DNA from: Streptomyces rubrogriseus
GTDB taxonomy: Bacteria; Actinomycetota; Actinomycetes; Streptomycetales; Streptomycetaceae
Direction of reading: 5' to 3'
Assembly: GCF_027947575.1 (NCBI RefSeq)
Contig: NZ_CP116256.1
Coordinates: 6,262,001 to 6,326,000 of the forward strand
DNA: 64,000 bases
A program made the position numbers and the translations under genes. Of the stretch, positions 46,073 through 53,946 are shown piece after piece. Position 1 is the stretch's first letter. The number at the start of each line of letters is the position of its first letter. Below the pieces are notes generated by a model. The model made no database searches and was not told the origin of the DNA. It saw only the letters and a list, made by a program, of their open reading frames with translations.

Positions 46073-47509
46073 ATGAGCTACTCCGTGGGACAGGTCTCGG
46101 CCTTCGCCGGGGTGACGGTGCGAACGCTGCATCACTACGACAAGGCGGGGCTGCTTTCGCCCAGCGACCGCAGCCACGCCGGATACCGGCTCTACGGCGA
46201 GGCCGACCTGGTCCGTCTCCAGCAGATCCTCTTCTACCGGGAACTCGGCTTCCCTCTCGACGAGATCGCCGCGATCTTCAAGGATCCGCAGGTGAACCCG
46301 CTGGAGCGGCTCCGGGCCCGGCAGCGGCAGCGGCAGCTGAACGAGGAGATCGACCGGCTGCGGCGGCCGGCCGAGGTGGCCGAGCGGGCCATCGAGGTCC
46401 AGAAGACCGGGGTGTCCCTGACTCCCGAGGAGCGCTTCGAGGTGTTCGGCGAGGTGACCTTCGACCTGAGTTACGCCACCGAGGCAGAGCTGAGGTGGGC
46501 GCACTCGGAGGGACGGCGCGAGGCGATGTCGCGCGCGGACGCCCACACCAAGGAGGACTGGCGCCGGCTCATGGGCGAGCCCGCCGCCTGGCGCGCGGAA
46601 CTGCTCGCCGCCTTCGACGAAGGGGAGCCGAGCCGCGGCGGGCGGGCCATGGACCTCGCGGAGGAACACCGCCTGCACATCGCACGCTGGTTCACCTCCT
46701 GCCCGCCCGCCATGCACCGGCGCATCGCCGACGACTTCGCCGCCGCCCCGCGCGCCTTCGCGCTGGTCGTACCCCCGCCGCAGCAACGCCCGGGCCTGGC
46801 CGCCTATCTGGGCGCCGAACTGCGCCGGGCCGGCCATGACGTCGCCCTCGCCGCCACCGGCACCTTCGCGCCGCGCCCGCGACGCGGGGCTGGAGTTCCG
46901 GAGCCTGCCCGCGGACACGCGGGTGCAGGGCGAGGTCACGGGGAAACGCGACCTGATGCGAACCGCTGCCGCCTTCATCACGGAACTGGGGCAGGGCTTC
47001 GCCGACGCCGTGGCCCAAGGCACGGATCTTCTCCTGCTGTCGGCCACCACGGCCCCCCTCGGCTGGCACCTCACCGAGGCCACCGGCACACCGAGCCTCG
47101 GCGTGTACCTCCAGCTCACCGCGCCGACCGGCGACTTCCCACCCGTCGTGACCGGTTCCCGCTCACTGGGCCGGCTCGCCAACCGGGCAACAGGACGTTT
47201 CGCCCTGCGCATGGCCGACCGCGTCTACACACAGGCCGCCGCCCAACTGCGCCACCGCCTCGCCCTCCCCCTCCGAGGTACGCCGACGCCAGGGACGGGC
47301 GAACTGGCCCATCCTGCACGGCTTCAGCACGATCCTGGTGCCCCGCCCCTCCGACTGGCGCCCCGGCCTGGACGTCGCGGGCAACTGGTGGCCCCGTCAC
47401 GACCCGGCCGACCGGCTGCCCGCCGCCCTCGAGGACTTCCTGGCCGCCGGACCCCGGCCCGTCCTCGTCGGCTTCGGCAGCATGGCCTCCGGCCACGGGG
47501 AACGGCTGA
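46073..47509 (+). CDS. TipA-type MerR regulator run into glycosyltransferase debris
   Basis: Regulator part about 250 aa: winged HTH (SVGQVSAFAGVTVRTLHHYD, about 4-23), a long coiled-coil (LERLRARQRQRQLNEEIDRL, about 82-101), and a TipAS-like antibiotic-binding domain with LTPEERFEVFGEV to RIADDFAAAPRAFAL. A normal stop near 46820 is missing; the frame passes into sequence matching a glycosyltransferase N-terminus (AELRRAGHDVALAATGTF) and then into an unrelated frame to 47509, giving 478 aa. The real product probably has the regulator plus a junk tail. GGTGG precedes the ATG. The 46018-46040 stretch has a TTGACC-like box. The C-terminal junction is best read as a deletion fusion. Confidence 0.7.
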   Translation: MSYSVGQVSAFAGVTVRTLHHYDKAGLLSPSDRSHAGYRLYGEADLVRLQQILFYRELGFPLDEIAAIFKDPQVNPLERLRARQRQRQLNEEIDRLRRPAEVAERAIEVQKTGVSLTPEERFEVFGEVTFDLSYATEAELRWAHSEGRREAMSRADAHTKEDWRRLMGEPAAWRAELLAAFDEGEPSRGGRAMDLAEEHRLHIARWFTSCPPAMHRRIADDFAAAPRAFALVVPPPQQRPGLAAYLGAELRRAGHDVALAATGTFAPRPRRGAGVPEPARGHAGAGRGHGETRPDANRCRLHHGTGAGLRRRRGPRHGSSPAVGHHGPPRLAPHRGHRHTEPRRVPPAHRADRRLPTRRDRFPLTGPARQPGNRTFRPAHGRPRLHTGRRPTAPPPRPPPPRYADARDGRTGPSCTASARSWCPAPPTGAPAWTSRATGGPVTTRPTGCPPPSRTSWPPDPGPSSSASAAWPPATGNG

Positions 47510-47845
47510 GTGAGCTCGCTGTGCGCGCCCTGCGCGGCGCAGGGCTGCGCGGCATCCTCCAGGCGGGCAGCGCCGGACTCGCCGCCGGCGGGGACGACGT
47601 ACTCACTGTCGGGGACGTACCGCACACTCTCCTGTTCCCGCGCCTGGCCGCGGTGGTCCATCACGGCGGGGCCGGCACCTCCGCCGCCGCGCTGCGCGCC
47701 GGAGTTCCCGCCGTCACCGTCCCGGTGGCCGCGGACCAGCCGTTCTGGGCCGGCCGCCTCGCCGCCCTCGGCGCCGCCACCGACCCGATCCCCTTCCGCT
47801 CCCCCACCGCGGAACGGCTCGCCGCCCGCCTCCACCAGGCGGTGA
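46800..47845 (+). pseudogene. Decayed MGT-type glycosyltransferase
   Basis: Pieces of one UDP-glycosyltransferase lie in three frames: AELRRAGHDVALAATGTFAP (to about 46870), then ARDAGLEFRSLPADTRVQ to RVYTQAAAQLRHRLALP (46880-47270), then NWPILHGFSTILVPRPSDW through PVLVGFGSMASGHGERLSE, VVHHGGAGTSAAALRAGVP and AADQPFWAGRLAALGA (47298-47800). Frameshifts lie near 46875 and 47275. The N-terminal methionine region is replaced by the MerR gene and the 3' end is cut off around 47845. The HHGGAGT and DQPFW motifs are those of macrolide-type and sterol-type GTs. Inactive. Confidence 0.8.
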
Positions 47846-48077
47846 AACACCAGTCACAAGAGTCGAGACAGGGAAGCCGCGTCGGTGCGCCCAGTGCGCA
47901 CGAGAGGCCCCTCGTCAAAGGGACGGTGCGATCGGAATTCGACGGCGAGGCTTGCCGCGCCCCGCAGTCGGAGAAGGAAACGGGAAACGGCTTCGATCGC
48001 CTTGTCCGTCCGGGAGTTGGTGCCGCACTCTTCGTGCAGTACCCCTCGGCCCGGACGACCGGGTTTGGGAGGTTCCC
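47846..48077. other. Intergenic, likely promoter of the TIR operon
   Basis: No gene. It begins right where the glycosyltransferase homology breaks off and ends at the HTH gene, so it is the left junction of the accessory operon. No clean hexamers were identified. A GGGAGG SD lies just before the GTG at 48078. Confidence 0.5.
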
Positions 48078-49388
48078 GTGCCACATCCGTCCACCCCGTT
48101 CGGCGAAGAACTGAGGAAGCGGCGTCTGGAGGCCGGACTGAGCCTGACGGACCTGTCCGGTCTCGTGCACTACAGCAAGGCGCAGCTCAGCAAGGTCGAA
48201 CGGGCCATCAAGGCACCCAGCCGTGATCTCGCGCGGCTGTGCGACGCCGCACTCGGTGCGGACGGCGCACTGATCGCTCTGAGCACCCCCGTCGCTGTCG
48301 ATTCACCTGCCGTGTCGGCGCCAGGCCGGGTCGAGGAGGAGAACTGGATGATGCAGTTGTCACCGGACGACCCGAGTTCCTTCGGGCCCGTGGGCCGGCG
48401 CGAGGTGATGAATGCCGGTGTCGCGTCGCTGATGACCTGGAGGTCGGATGGATCGAGTCCGGCGTCCCCGGCCGCCGGCGCCGGCATGCTGGAAGCCTCA
48501 CACCTGTTGTTCACGCACTACCGCAGACTCGGTCAGGCCGTGGAACCCGGCCTGCTCCTGCCCGTTCTGATCACGCAGACACACACGCTCCGGGAACTGT
48601 CGGCGCAGAGCGACAGCGGCACCAGGCGACACCTGCTGGCGCTCGGTTCCCGATACGCCGAGTACGTGGGCTGGCTGGTGCAGGAGACCGGGAACGAGCG
48701 TGCGGCGCTGTGGTGGACGCAGCGTGCGGTCGACCTGGCCGCCGCCGGCGGTGATCAGGCACTGGCCGGCTATGCGCTGGTCCGCAGGGCGTTGATCACG
48801 CTGTACCGGGAGGACGCCGAGCAGACGATCGCGCTGGCCCGCCGAGCGCAGAGCGGCGTGCTGCCATCACGGATCCGCGGTCTCGCCGCACAGCGCGAAG
48901 CGCAGGGTCATGCGCTCGCCGGTGATGTCGACGCCTGTCTCCGTGCCCTGGACCGGGCTCGTACTCTGCTCGCCCGCCGGGACGACGACGCCGACGGTCC
49001 GGTGATCGGCTCCATGCATCTTCCAGATTCGGTCGGCATGGTCACCGGCTGGTGCCTCGTCGATCTCGGGCGACCGCGCGAAGCGGGCGAGGAACTGGAT
49101 CGGCAGCTCACTCAGGTCGGCCGCGACGCGGTGCGTACGCAGGTGCGGTACGGCGTACGCCGCGCGCTCGCTTATGCCTCCGCCGGCGAGATCGACCACG
49201 CGTGCGCGCTGACGGAGCCACTGCTCGACGGCGTGACGGCGGTCCGCTCGGCAACCGTCACGACCGATCTCCGGCGGCTTGTCCGGGTGTTGGGCCGCTA
49301 CCCGGACCACCCTCTGGTACGCCGACTTGCACCGCGGCTCGGCACCTTGTCCCGCCCGACCACCCCTCTTGAGGAGTCACCGTCATGA
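48078..49388 (+). CDS. XRE-type HTH regulator with TPR-like sensor region
   Basis: 436 aa. An N-terminal HTH (LRKRRLEAGLSLTDLSGLVH to YSKAQLSKVERAIKAPSRDL, about 12-52) is followed by a linker and from about 150 a repetitive helical region with paired helices (LLALGSRYAEYVGWLVQETG, ALAGYALVRRALITLYRED), as in TPR-bearing actinobacterial regulators. The domain suggests a peptide or protein ligand. GTG at 48078 is preceded by GGGAGG. Its TGA overlaps the TIR gene start (ATGA). As first gene of the operon it may sense and regulate the system. Confidence 0.8.
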   Translation: MPHPSTPFGEELRKRRLEAGLSLTDLSGLVHYSKAQLSKVERAIKAPSRDLARLCDAALGADGALIALSTPVAVDSPAVSAPGRVEEENWMMQLSPDDPSSFGPVGRREVMNAGVASLMTWRSDGSSPASPAAGAGMLEASHLLFTHYRRLGQAVEPGLLLPVLITQTHTLRELSAQSDSGTRRHLLALGSRYAEYVGWLVQETGNERAALWWTQRAVDLAAAGGDQALAGYALVRRALITLYREDAEQTIALARRAQSGVLPSRIRGLAAQREAQGHALAGDVDACLRALDRARTLLARRDDDADGPVIGSMHLPDSVGMVTGWCLVDLGRPREAGEELDRQLTQVGRDAVRTQVRYGVRRALAYASAGEIDHACALTEPLLDGVTAVRSATVTTDLRRLVRVLGRYPDHPLVRRLAPRLGTLSRPTTPLEESPS

Positions 49389-50137
49389 GCGAGATCTTCA
49401 TCAACTACCGTACCGGGGACGGAGAGAAGACAGCAGCCCTGCTCCGCCAGGGGCTGTCGCACCGCTTCGGCCCGGGACACGCGTTTCACGCGTCACAGTC
49501 CATCGTCCCCGGTGAGAGCTGGCCCGAACGGTTACTGACCGCTGTACGGCGCAGTTCCGTACTTCTGGCCGTCATCGGACCGGACTGGACGAACTTCCGT
49601 ACCCGGCTGGATGATCCAGAGGACTGGGTGCGCAAGGAGATCGAGGAGGCCTTCCGGTGTGAGGTCCCAGTGGTCCCCGTTCTGGACGGGCGCAAAACCA
49701 GCCGACTGAGCAGGACCGATCTTCCGCCCGCGTTACGACGGCTGGCCGATCTCCAGTCCATCGCGTTCGACTCCGGTGACACAGACGTGTGTGTCGCGCG
49801 CGTCGGTGATCTGATGGCCGAGCTGATTCCCGGCCTCGACGACGGGTCAGGGACCGAGGCGGGGACGCCCGCGCCGGGCAGTGTGACCAATTCCATCGGG
49901 ACTGTGAACGGTACGGCCGTACAGAGCCGTGACTTCACCGGTGACGTCGGCACGGTCGTCAAGGGCGCCCACGGTCCCGTCCACACCGGGAACGGCAACA
50001 TCTACTCGCATTCACGCCATGTCTCGGGCGACCGTCACTTCTCGGGTGACGGAATGACGTACTTCGAGGGCGACCACCTCGGCGCCATCCAGCACCGGTT
50101 CGGTGAACGGGACGGTCACGAGGACAAGGACCGGTGA
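49385..50137 (+). CDS. TIR-domain protein with C-terminal amyloid-signalling-like tail
   Basis: 250 aa. TIR about 1-150: EIFINYRTGDGEKTAALL at the start, the HASQSIVPGESWPERL strip near 35-50, and WVRKEIEEAF at 81-90 where W-x3-E carries the putative NADase Glu85. The C-terminal region 169-210 has no globular fold: NSIGTVNGTAVQSRDFTGDV then VHTGNGNIYS, both the N-x-I-x-G-x3-G-x-VQ-x-RD pattern of bacterial amyloid-signalling (BASS-like) sequences. Known in the family: such tails nucleate onto the same motif in a sensor protein and pass the signal. The next gene starts with a related motif. GTGA overlap downstream, ATGA upstream. Confidence 0.8.
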   Translation: MSEIFINYRTGDGEKTAALLRQGLSHRFGPGHAFHASQSIVPGESWPERLLTAVRRSSVLLAVIGPDWTNFRTRLDDPEDWVRKEIEEAFRCEVPVVPVLDGRKTSRLSRTDLPPALRRLADLQSIAFDSGDTDVCVARVGDLMAELIPGLDDGSGTEAGTPAPGSVTNSIGTVNGTAVQSRDFTGDVGTVVKGAHGPVHTGNGNIYSHSRHVSGDRHFSGDGMTYFEGDHLGAIQHRFGERDGHEDKDR

Positions 50138-52122
50138 TCCAGCGCACCGACACCTGGGTCCGGGACTCGGGCGTCACGGTAACGGGCAACGGCGACGTCT
50201 ACATCGGCATGCAGTTGCGGGACTCGGACAAACAGGCTTTCCGCCGAGTCGCCGAGGACCAACTCCGCCGACTGCGCTACGTACTGGTCGCTCCGCCGCG
50301 CATGGGCGAGGCTCGTGCCGTGCTCGCCGACTCCGGCACCGTCATCCTGGACGGTGTCCCGGGCATCGGCCGGTCGGCCGTGGCCCGCGTACTGCTGCAC
50401 GAACACCACCGGGACTGTGGTGTCTTCCGCGAACTCCCGGCCGGTGAGGAGGACGAGCTCCCCCTCCACGACCCCGCTCTGGTAGGGACCGGTGACCAGT
50501 TGCTGCTGGACCTGTCCGCCGCGGACGACCGCCGCTGGGCCGCAGCTCAGGCCGAACTCCCGGCGCTGCGCAAGACCGTCCACGAGCAGCGGGCCCACCT
50601 GGTCGTGGTCATGCCGTACCGAGGCGTGCTCGACCCGGACCTGCAGTACTGCCGCGTGGTGCTCGAACAGCCATCCGGTATCGGCGTCTTCCGGCGGCAT
50701 CTGCGCCTGCACGGTGTGCCGCCTGAGCAGTATCTCCAGCCGGACGGCACCGTCACCGGGTTCCTCACCGCTGACAGGCCCATGCGGGAGATCGCGGAAT
50801 TCGCCGACCTGGTGCGCCGGGCACGCGATGCCGGTCAGCCCGGGGACGGATTCGCTCAGTGGTGCGAGACGGCCGGGCGGGCGCGGAACGACGGACGGCG
50901 GGACGCCGCCGCGCTCGTCGCCAAGTTACGGGAAGCCCCGCAACGAGCCCTGCTGATCGCCGTGTCCATGCTGCACGGGGCGCATGCCGATGTCGTTCAC
51001 CGCGCGGCCGAGCAACTGCTGAGCCTCCTCGAGCCCCCGTCGGAGAGCGTCTCGCCGCTGCAGCAGCGAGACCTCGCCGAGCGACTCCTCGACATCTCGG
51101 CCACTGCCGCCATCACCGGACAGGTCCGGTTCGAGAAGTTGGACTTCGACTCAGCCGTCCGCGCCCATGTCTGGGACCACATGCCCGATCTCCGCCCCCA
51201 CCTGGGCACCTGGGCCGCGAGTGTGGTGGAGCTGAACGACCCGCACGTCGTCACCGTCGTACGCGACAGCCTGGTGGAACGGGTGGCCGGTGAATACCTG
51301 CGCACCGGACGTGCGGACGAACTGGGGTACCTCGTCGAACGCTGGAGTACCGGTACGACGAGCCGGCCTCGTCTGGAAGCGGCCGTGCATGCGCTCGCCC
51401 GCGGCCTGGCGGATCCGGTGCATGCCAGGGACTTCCGTCGGCAGATCTACCAGTGGTGCGCCAACGGGCGCCTCGAGGGGGAACTCGCACGGGTGCTGGT
51501 CCGCGTCTGTGCCGACGTCCTCGCGACCAGTCATCCGGATCAAGCCCTGGTCAGGCTCTACCACCTGGCCCGGCGTGAGCGCGGCACGACGCGTGCCCGG
51601 CAGGCGCTGTGCGATCTCGTGGCGGGCAGCCGCAGGCTGCACCGCGTGCTGCTCGACCGTCTCGCCCGCTCCGACTTCTCACCTGCCCATCTCGGGATTT
51701 TCCTCCAGGCCAGCGACCCCGAACTGTTGACACTCCGCTCCGGCACCTCGCACGCGCTGATCGACGAGCAGAGCGCGCAGCGTTCCCTGACAGCCTGCTG
51801 GCACGCGGTACTGACCGAACTGCCGCCTCCGCAGTGGCAGGCCGAAGCACGACGCTGGCTCCACCGGGCGGCCGCCGGCACCGGACCACACAGTGGGCTC
51901 CTGCTCGACCTCCTCGTCAGCGCAGCACAACGGTGCACGGAGAAGCGGGGCGAGGCCTTCGCTCTGCTGTACGCGTGCGCTCGCGACGCCGAGCGCGCCG
52001 GTCCGGAAGATGCGGTGCGAGCCGCGGAGACCACCGGTCTGCTGCTGCACAAGATCAGCGCGGCTCAAGGCATCGCTCCGGCCACACCGCCGACGACCTC
52101 ACCGAGGGGGACTCGACCATGA
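50134..52122 (+). CDS. NTPase-like helical protein with N-terminal amyloid-like motif
   Basis: 662 aa, unrecognised family. Residues 11-28 (DSGVTVTGNGDVYIGMQL) resemble the tail of the preceding TIR protein. A P-loop-like GVPGIGRS is at 74-81 with Arg in place of the usual Lys, and a Walker B-like LLLDLSAADD near 123-132. From about 250 the protein is all-helical (ALLIAVSMLHGAHADVV, RRLHRVLLDRLARSDF). The layout is that of a STAND/NLR-like sensor whose nucleotide site may be inactive. GTG overlaps the TIR stop; its own stop overlaps the next gene (ATGA). Confidence 0.7.
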   Translation: MIQRTDTWVRDSGVTVTGNGDVYIGMQLRDSDKQAFRRVAEDQLRRLRYVLVAPPRMGEARAVLADSGTVILDGVPGIGRSAVARVLLHEHHRDCGVFRELPAGEEDELPLHDPALVGTGDQLLLDLSAADDRRWAAAQAELPALRKTVHEQRAHLVVVMPYRGVLDPDLQYCRVVLEQPSGIGVFRRHLRLHGVPPEQYLQPDGTVTGFLTADRPMREIAEFADLVRRARDAGQPGDGFAQWCETAGRARNDGRRDAAALVAKLREAPQRALLIAVSMLHGAHADVVHRAAEQLLSLLEPPSESVSPLQQRDLAERLLDISATAAITGQVRFEKLDFDSAVRAHVWDHMPDLRPHLGTWAASVVELNDPHVVTVVRDSLVERVAGEYLRTGRADELGYLVERWSTGTTSRPRLEAAVHALARGLADPVHARDFRRQIYQWCANGRLEGELARVLVRVCADVLATSHPDQALVRLYHLARRERGTTRARQALCDLVAGSRRLHRVLLDRLARSDFSPAHLGIFLQASDPELLTLRSGTSHALIDEQSAQRSLTACWHAVLTELPPPQWQAEARRWLHRAAAGTGPHSGLLLDLLVSAAQRCTEKRGEAFALLYACARDAERAGPEDAVRAAETTGLLLHKISAAQGIAPATPPTTSPRGTRP

Positions 52123-53183
52123 CCACCGCACGGAAGACCACAATCGTCTTCCTCACCGTTCTGAGCGGTCTTCTGCTGAGCATCGTCGGTCTGACGCAGC
52201 GGTGGCCCACATGGGCCTGGCCACTGCTGGCAGTGCTGCTGCTCGTCGTCCCCGCGGCCGTCTTCCGGGTCGCCTCGATGCGCCGCGGCACGGTACCGGT
52301 GGCTTTCGAGGAGCAGCTCACGGCCGCCCCCGTGGAACGCACAGAACACCGCGTCAACCAGGTAGTGCTGCCCAGCAAATGGCCCGACTACGACTTCGTC
52401 TTCTCCGCGACGGTGCGCTGGTACCTGGTCGACGCTCCCGCGAGTGCCCCCGTTCTCAACCCGGCGGGCCTCGCCGTCGACGCAATCCTGAAGCGGGCCC
52501 GCATCATCACCGAGCAACGGGAACCGGTCCGGTCCTCACTCGTCGAGCAGGAACTGTCCGGCGCCCTCAGCCGGATGGTGCCCGAGTCCACCGGGCACCT
52601 CCAGGCGATGGCGGAGAACATCCGGCTCGTCCTGGTGCAGCAGGACCAGGAGCGCCTCGACAAACTGGCCGACGTACGCAAGGACGAGGAGGTCTGGGCC
52701 CACCAGCGCAAGTACGAGCAGAGCAGGCGCCGGTACCTGGGCGAGGACGTTCTCAAGGACACCGGCAGCGCCGTGGTCTGGTGGCTCACCAAGAACGACG
52801 AGCACGTGGAACATACGGTGAACGACCTGGCCCTGCTCGCTCAGCTGACCTCGGCGGCCAATGACACCGACATTCCCGAACGGCTTCAGCATCTGATCGC
52901 TCAGCAAGCCGGCGGGCCGACGACGCCGGACTTTCCCGAGGCGCAGCCTCCCTCAGCGCCGCAAGGACGGGAGACAGCCACGATGCGTCTCTCCGACTTC
53001 CTCGACAGCATCGGATTCACCGACGGTGATGTACGCCGCCCGATGCTCGCGGCACAGATCGCCGGCCTCATCAAGGAGCAGAACCGCCACGAGACCGCCG
53101 AGGCGATCCAGCACCACTTCGATCCACCGGCGTCCCCCGCCCTGGACGACGAGGCGTCCACCTCCGGCTCGCCCCTCGCTTAG
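52119..53183 (+). CDS. Membrane-anchored SPFH/band-7-like protein
   Basis: 354 aa. Two N-terminal helices (about 8-26 and 36-53, separated by a short loop) are followed by a soluble region with YDFVFSATVRWYLVDAPAS (about 88-106), an SPFH-like strand pattern, and a long helix (LVQQDQERLDKLADVRKDEE, about 170-189). The C-terminus (about 255-354) is acidic and flexible, ending with a short helical segment. Probably multimeric in the membrane, scaffolding the TIR/NTPase complex. SPFH assignment is tentative. ATG overlaps the NTPase-like gene stop, so four genes are overlapped end to end. Confidence 0.65.
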   Translation: MTTARKTTIVFLTVLSGLLLSIVGLTQRWPTWAWPLLAVLLLVVPAAVFRVASMRRGTVPVAFEEQLTAAPVERTEHRVNQVVLPSKWPDYDFVFSATVRWYLVDAPASAPVLNPAGLAVDAILKRARIITEQREPVRSSLVEQELSGALSRMVPESTGHLQAMAENIRLVLVQQDQERLDKLADVRKDEEVWAHQRKYEQSRRRYLGEDVLKDTGSAVVWWLTKNDEHVEHTVNDLALLAQLTSAANDTDIPERLQHLIAQQAGGPTTPDFPEAQPPSAPQGRETATMRLSDFLDSIGFTDGDVRRPMLAAQIAGLIKEQNRHETAEAIQHHFDPPASPALDDEASTSGSPLA

Positions 53184-53193
53184 GAGCAGACCC

Positions 53194-53340
53194 ATGGACA
53201 GCGAACTGCCGTACTCGCGGCGTCGGGCGCCACCGCGCGGACCTCGACAGGTTCGACACGACGGACAACCGCATCAGCGGTGGAGTCCCAGCACGGCCCC
53301 GTCGTCCAGTCGGGCACCGTGCTGGTCCGCCCTTCCCCGT
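53194..53340 (+). pseudogene. Frameshifted start of a third amyloid-motif gene
   Basis: After ATG 53194 (ten bases past the previous stop) the frame breaks. A +1 frame then reads ADLDRFDTTDNRISGGV, and a further shift near 53286 continues QHGPVVQSGTVLVR (to about 53327). Joined, NRISGGV-QHGPVVQSGTV is the same motif type as in the two genes upstream. Nothing recognisable follows, so the gene is truncated. It was likely a fifth member of the operon. Confidence 0.6.
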
Positions 53341-53355
53341 GGATCACGTCGATCG

Positions 53356-53511
53356 CGGCGCCGGACAGAGCTCGGCCCCGAACACGTTCGTCCGGGGTCG
53401 CTCGATCACCGACACGAGAAGGCCCGTGTCGCGCACGCTGTGCTCGGTGCGGTTGACTGCTCGGGCGATGGCCAGGATCTCGTCGATCCGGACGTGACGC
53501 ACGTCGGTCAC
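53356..53511 (-). pseudogene. Truncated Doc/Fic-type toxin
   Basis: From GTG 53511: DVRHVRIDEILAIARAVN then SVRDTGLLVSVIERPRTNVF and GAEL, which matches the N-terminal third of Doc-type toxins (SxRDxGLLxSAxxRPxxxxFG). The Fic loop HPFxDGNKR is absent; the frame ends at 53344 in unrelated residues. Its start overlaps the stop of a small upstream ORF as GTGA, the usual antitoxin-toxin coupling. Inactive. Confidence 0.6.
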
Positions 53512-53573
53512 TTCAGGCAGGCCAGGATCTCCGCATCGCTGTCCACCAGCTCGGCCAGGATGTCGTCGGGCAT
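53508..53573 (-). other. Remnant of the antitoxin-side ORF
   Basis: From ATG 53573 it reads MPDDILAELVDSDAEILACL then Lys and stop. It overlaps the Doc fragment start (GTGA). Upstream, RPRHL continues the frame without a clear start. It may be the last 21 codons of an antitoxin; no family recognised. Confidence 0.35.
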
Positions 53574-53615
53574 CAAATGGCGCGGTCGGGCCGTACTCCG
53601 TTACGAAGCGGCAGG

Positions 53616-53697
53616 TCAGGCACCCTTGCTCGCAGGCTCCAGGATCGCCACGCACTCCACATGATGCGTCATCGGAAGCATGTCACCCGGGTGAACT
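53616..53697 (-). pseudogene. Last codons of a TrmA/RlmD-type RNA methyltransferase
   Basis: Reads DMLPMTHHVECVAILEPASK then Gly-Ala and TGA (53618-53616). DxxPxTxHVExVxxL is the end of the 23S/tRNA uracil-5-methyltransferase family. A stop (53700-53698) closes the frame just upstream, so only this tail survives. It implies recombination through a core gene; the intact copy, if any, is elsewhere. Confidence 0.6.
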
Positions 53698-53946
53698 CAG
53701 AGAAAACCGCAGGTCAGGTCCGTCTCTCGTCTCCGTCTTGGGGCCACCATGCGCTGAGAGCGTCAAACGAACGTCACGGCGAACGCCCAGTGATCGCAGC
53801 AAGGAGTGCACCAGACGCCGCCCCCGTGGTCAGGTTCAGGCTTCGGCCCTCACACGAGGGAAGCATTGATCCTTATCAGCGTCGATCGTTTGGGACGCCC
53901 CATGCAAGCGGCATCTTGCTCAGGAAGCGGATGACGTACTCCCCGC
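53698..53946. other. Intergenic scar, no gene seen
   Basis: Lower in GC than its surroundings, with no open frame that has the biased third-position pattern. It separates the TIR-operon scar from the pPIWI_RE module. No repeat pair or tRNA end was identified as an attachment site. Confidence 0.5.

Noticed and set aside
47846..48077. Integration site or tRNA end
   Set aside because: No tRNA-like TPsiC arm and no direct repeat matching the 53.2-53.9 kb scar could be found by eye.
50134..50220. Plain linker reading of the N-terminus of the NTPase-like protein
   Set aside because: The TGNGDVYIG match to the TIR tail is too close to ignore, so it was kept as an amyloid-type motif.
53344..53655. 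103-codon minus-strand ORF as an intact gene
   Set aside because: The frame joins unrelated pieces: only the segment from 53511 matches Doc, and it lacks the Fic motif. Called a truncated toxin instead.
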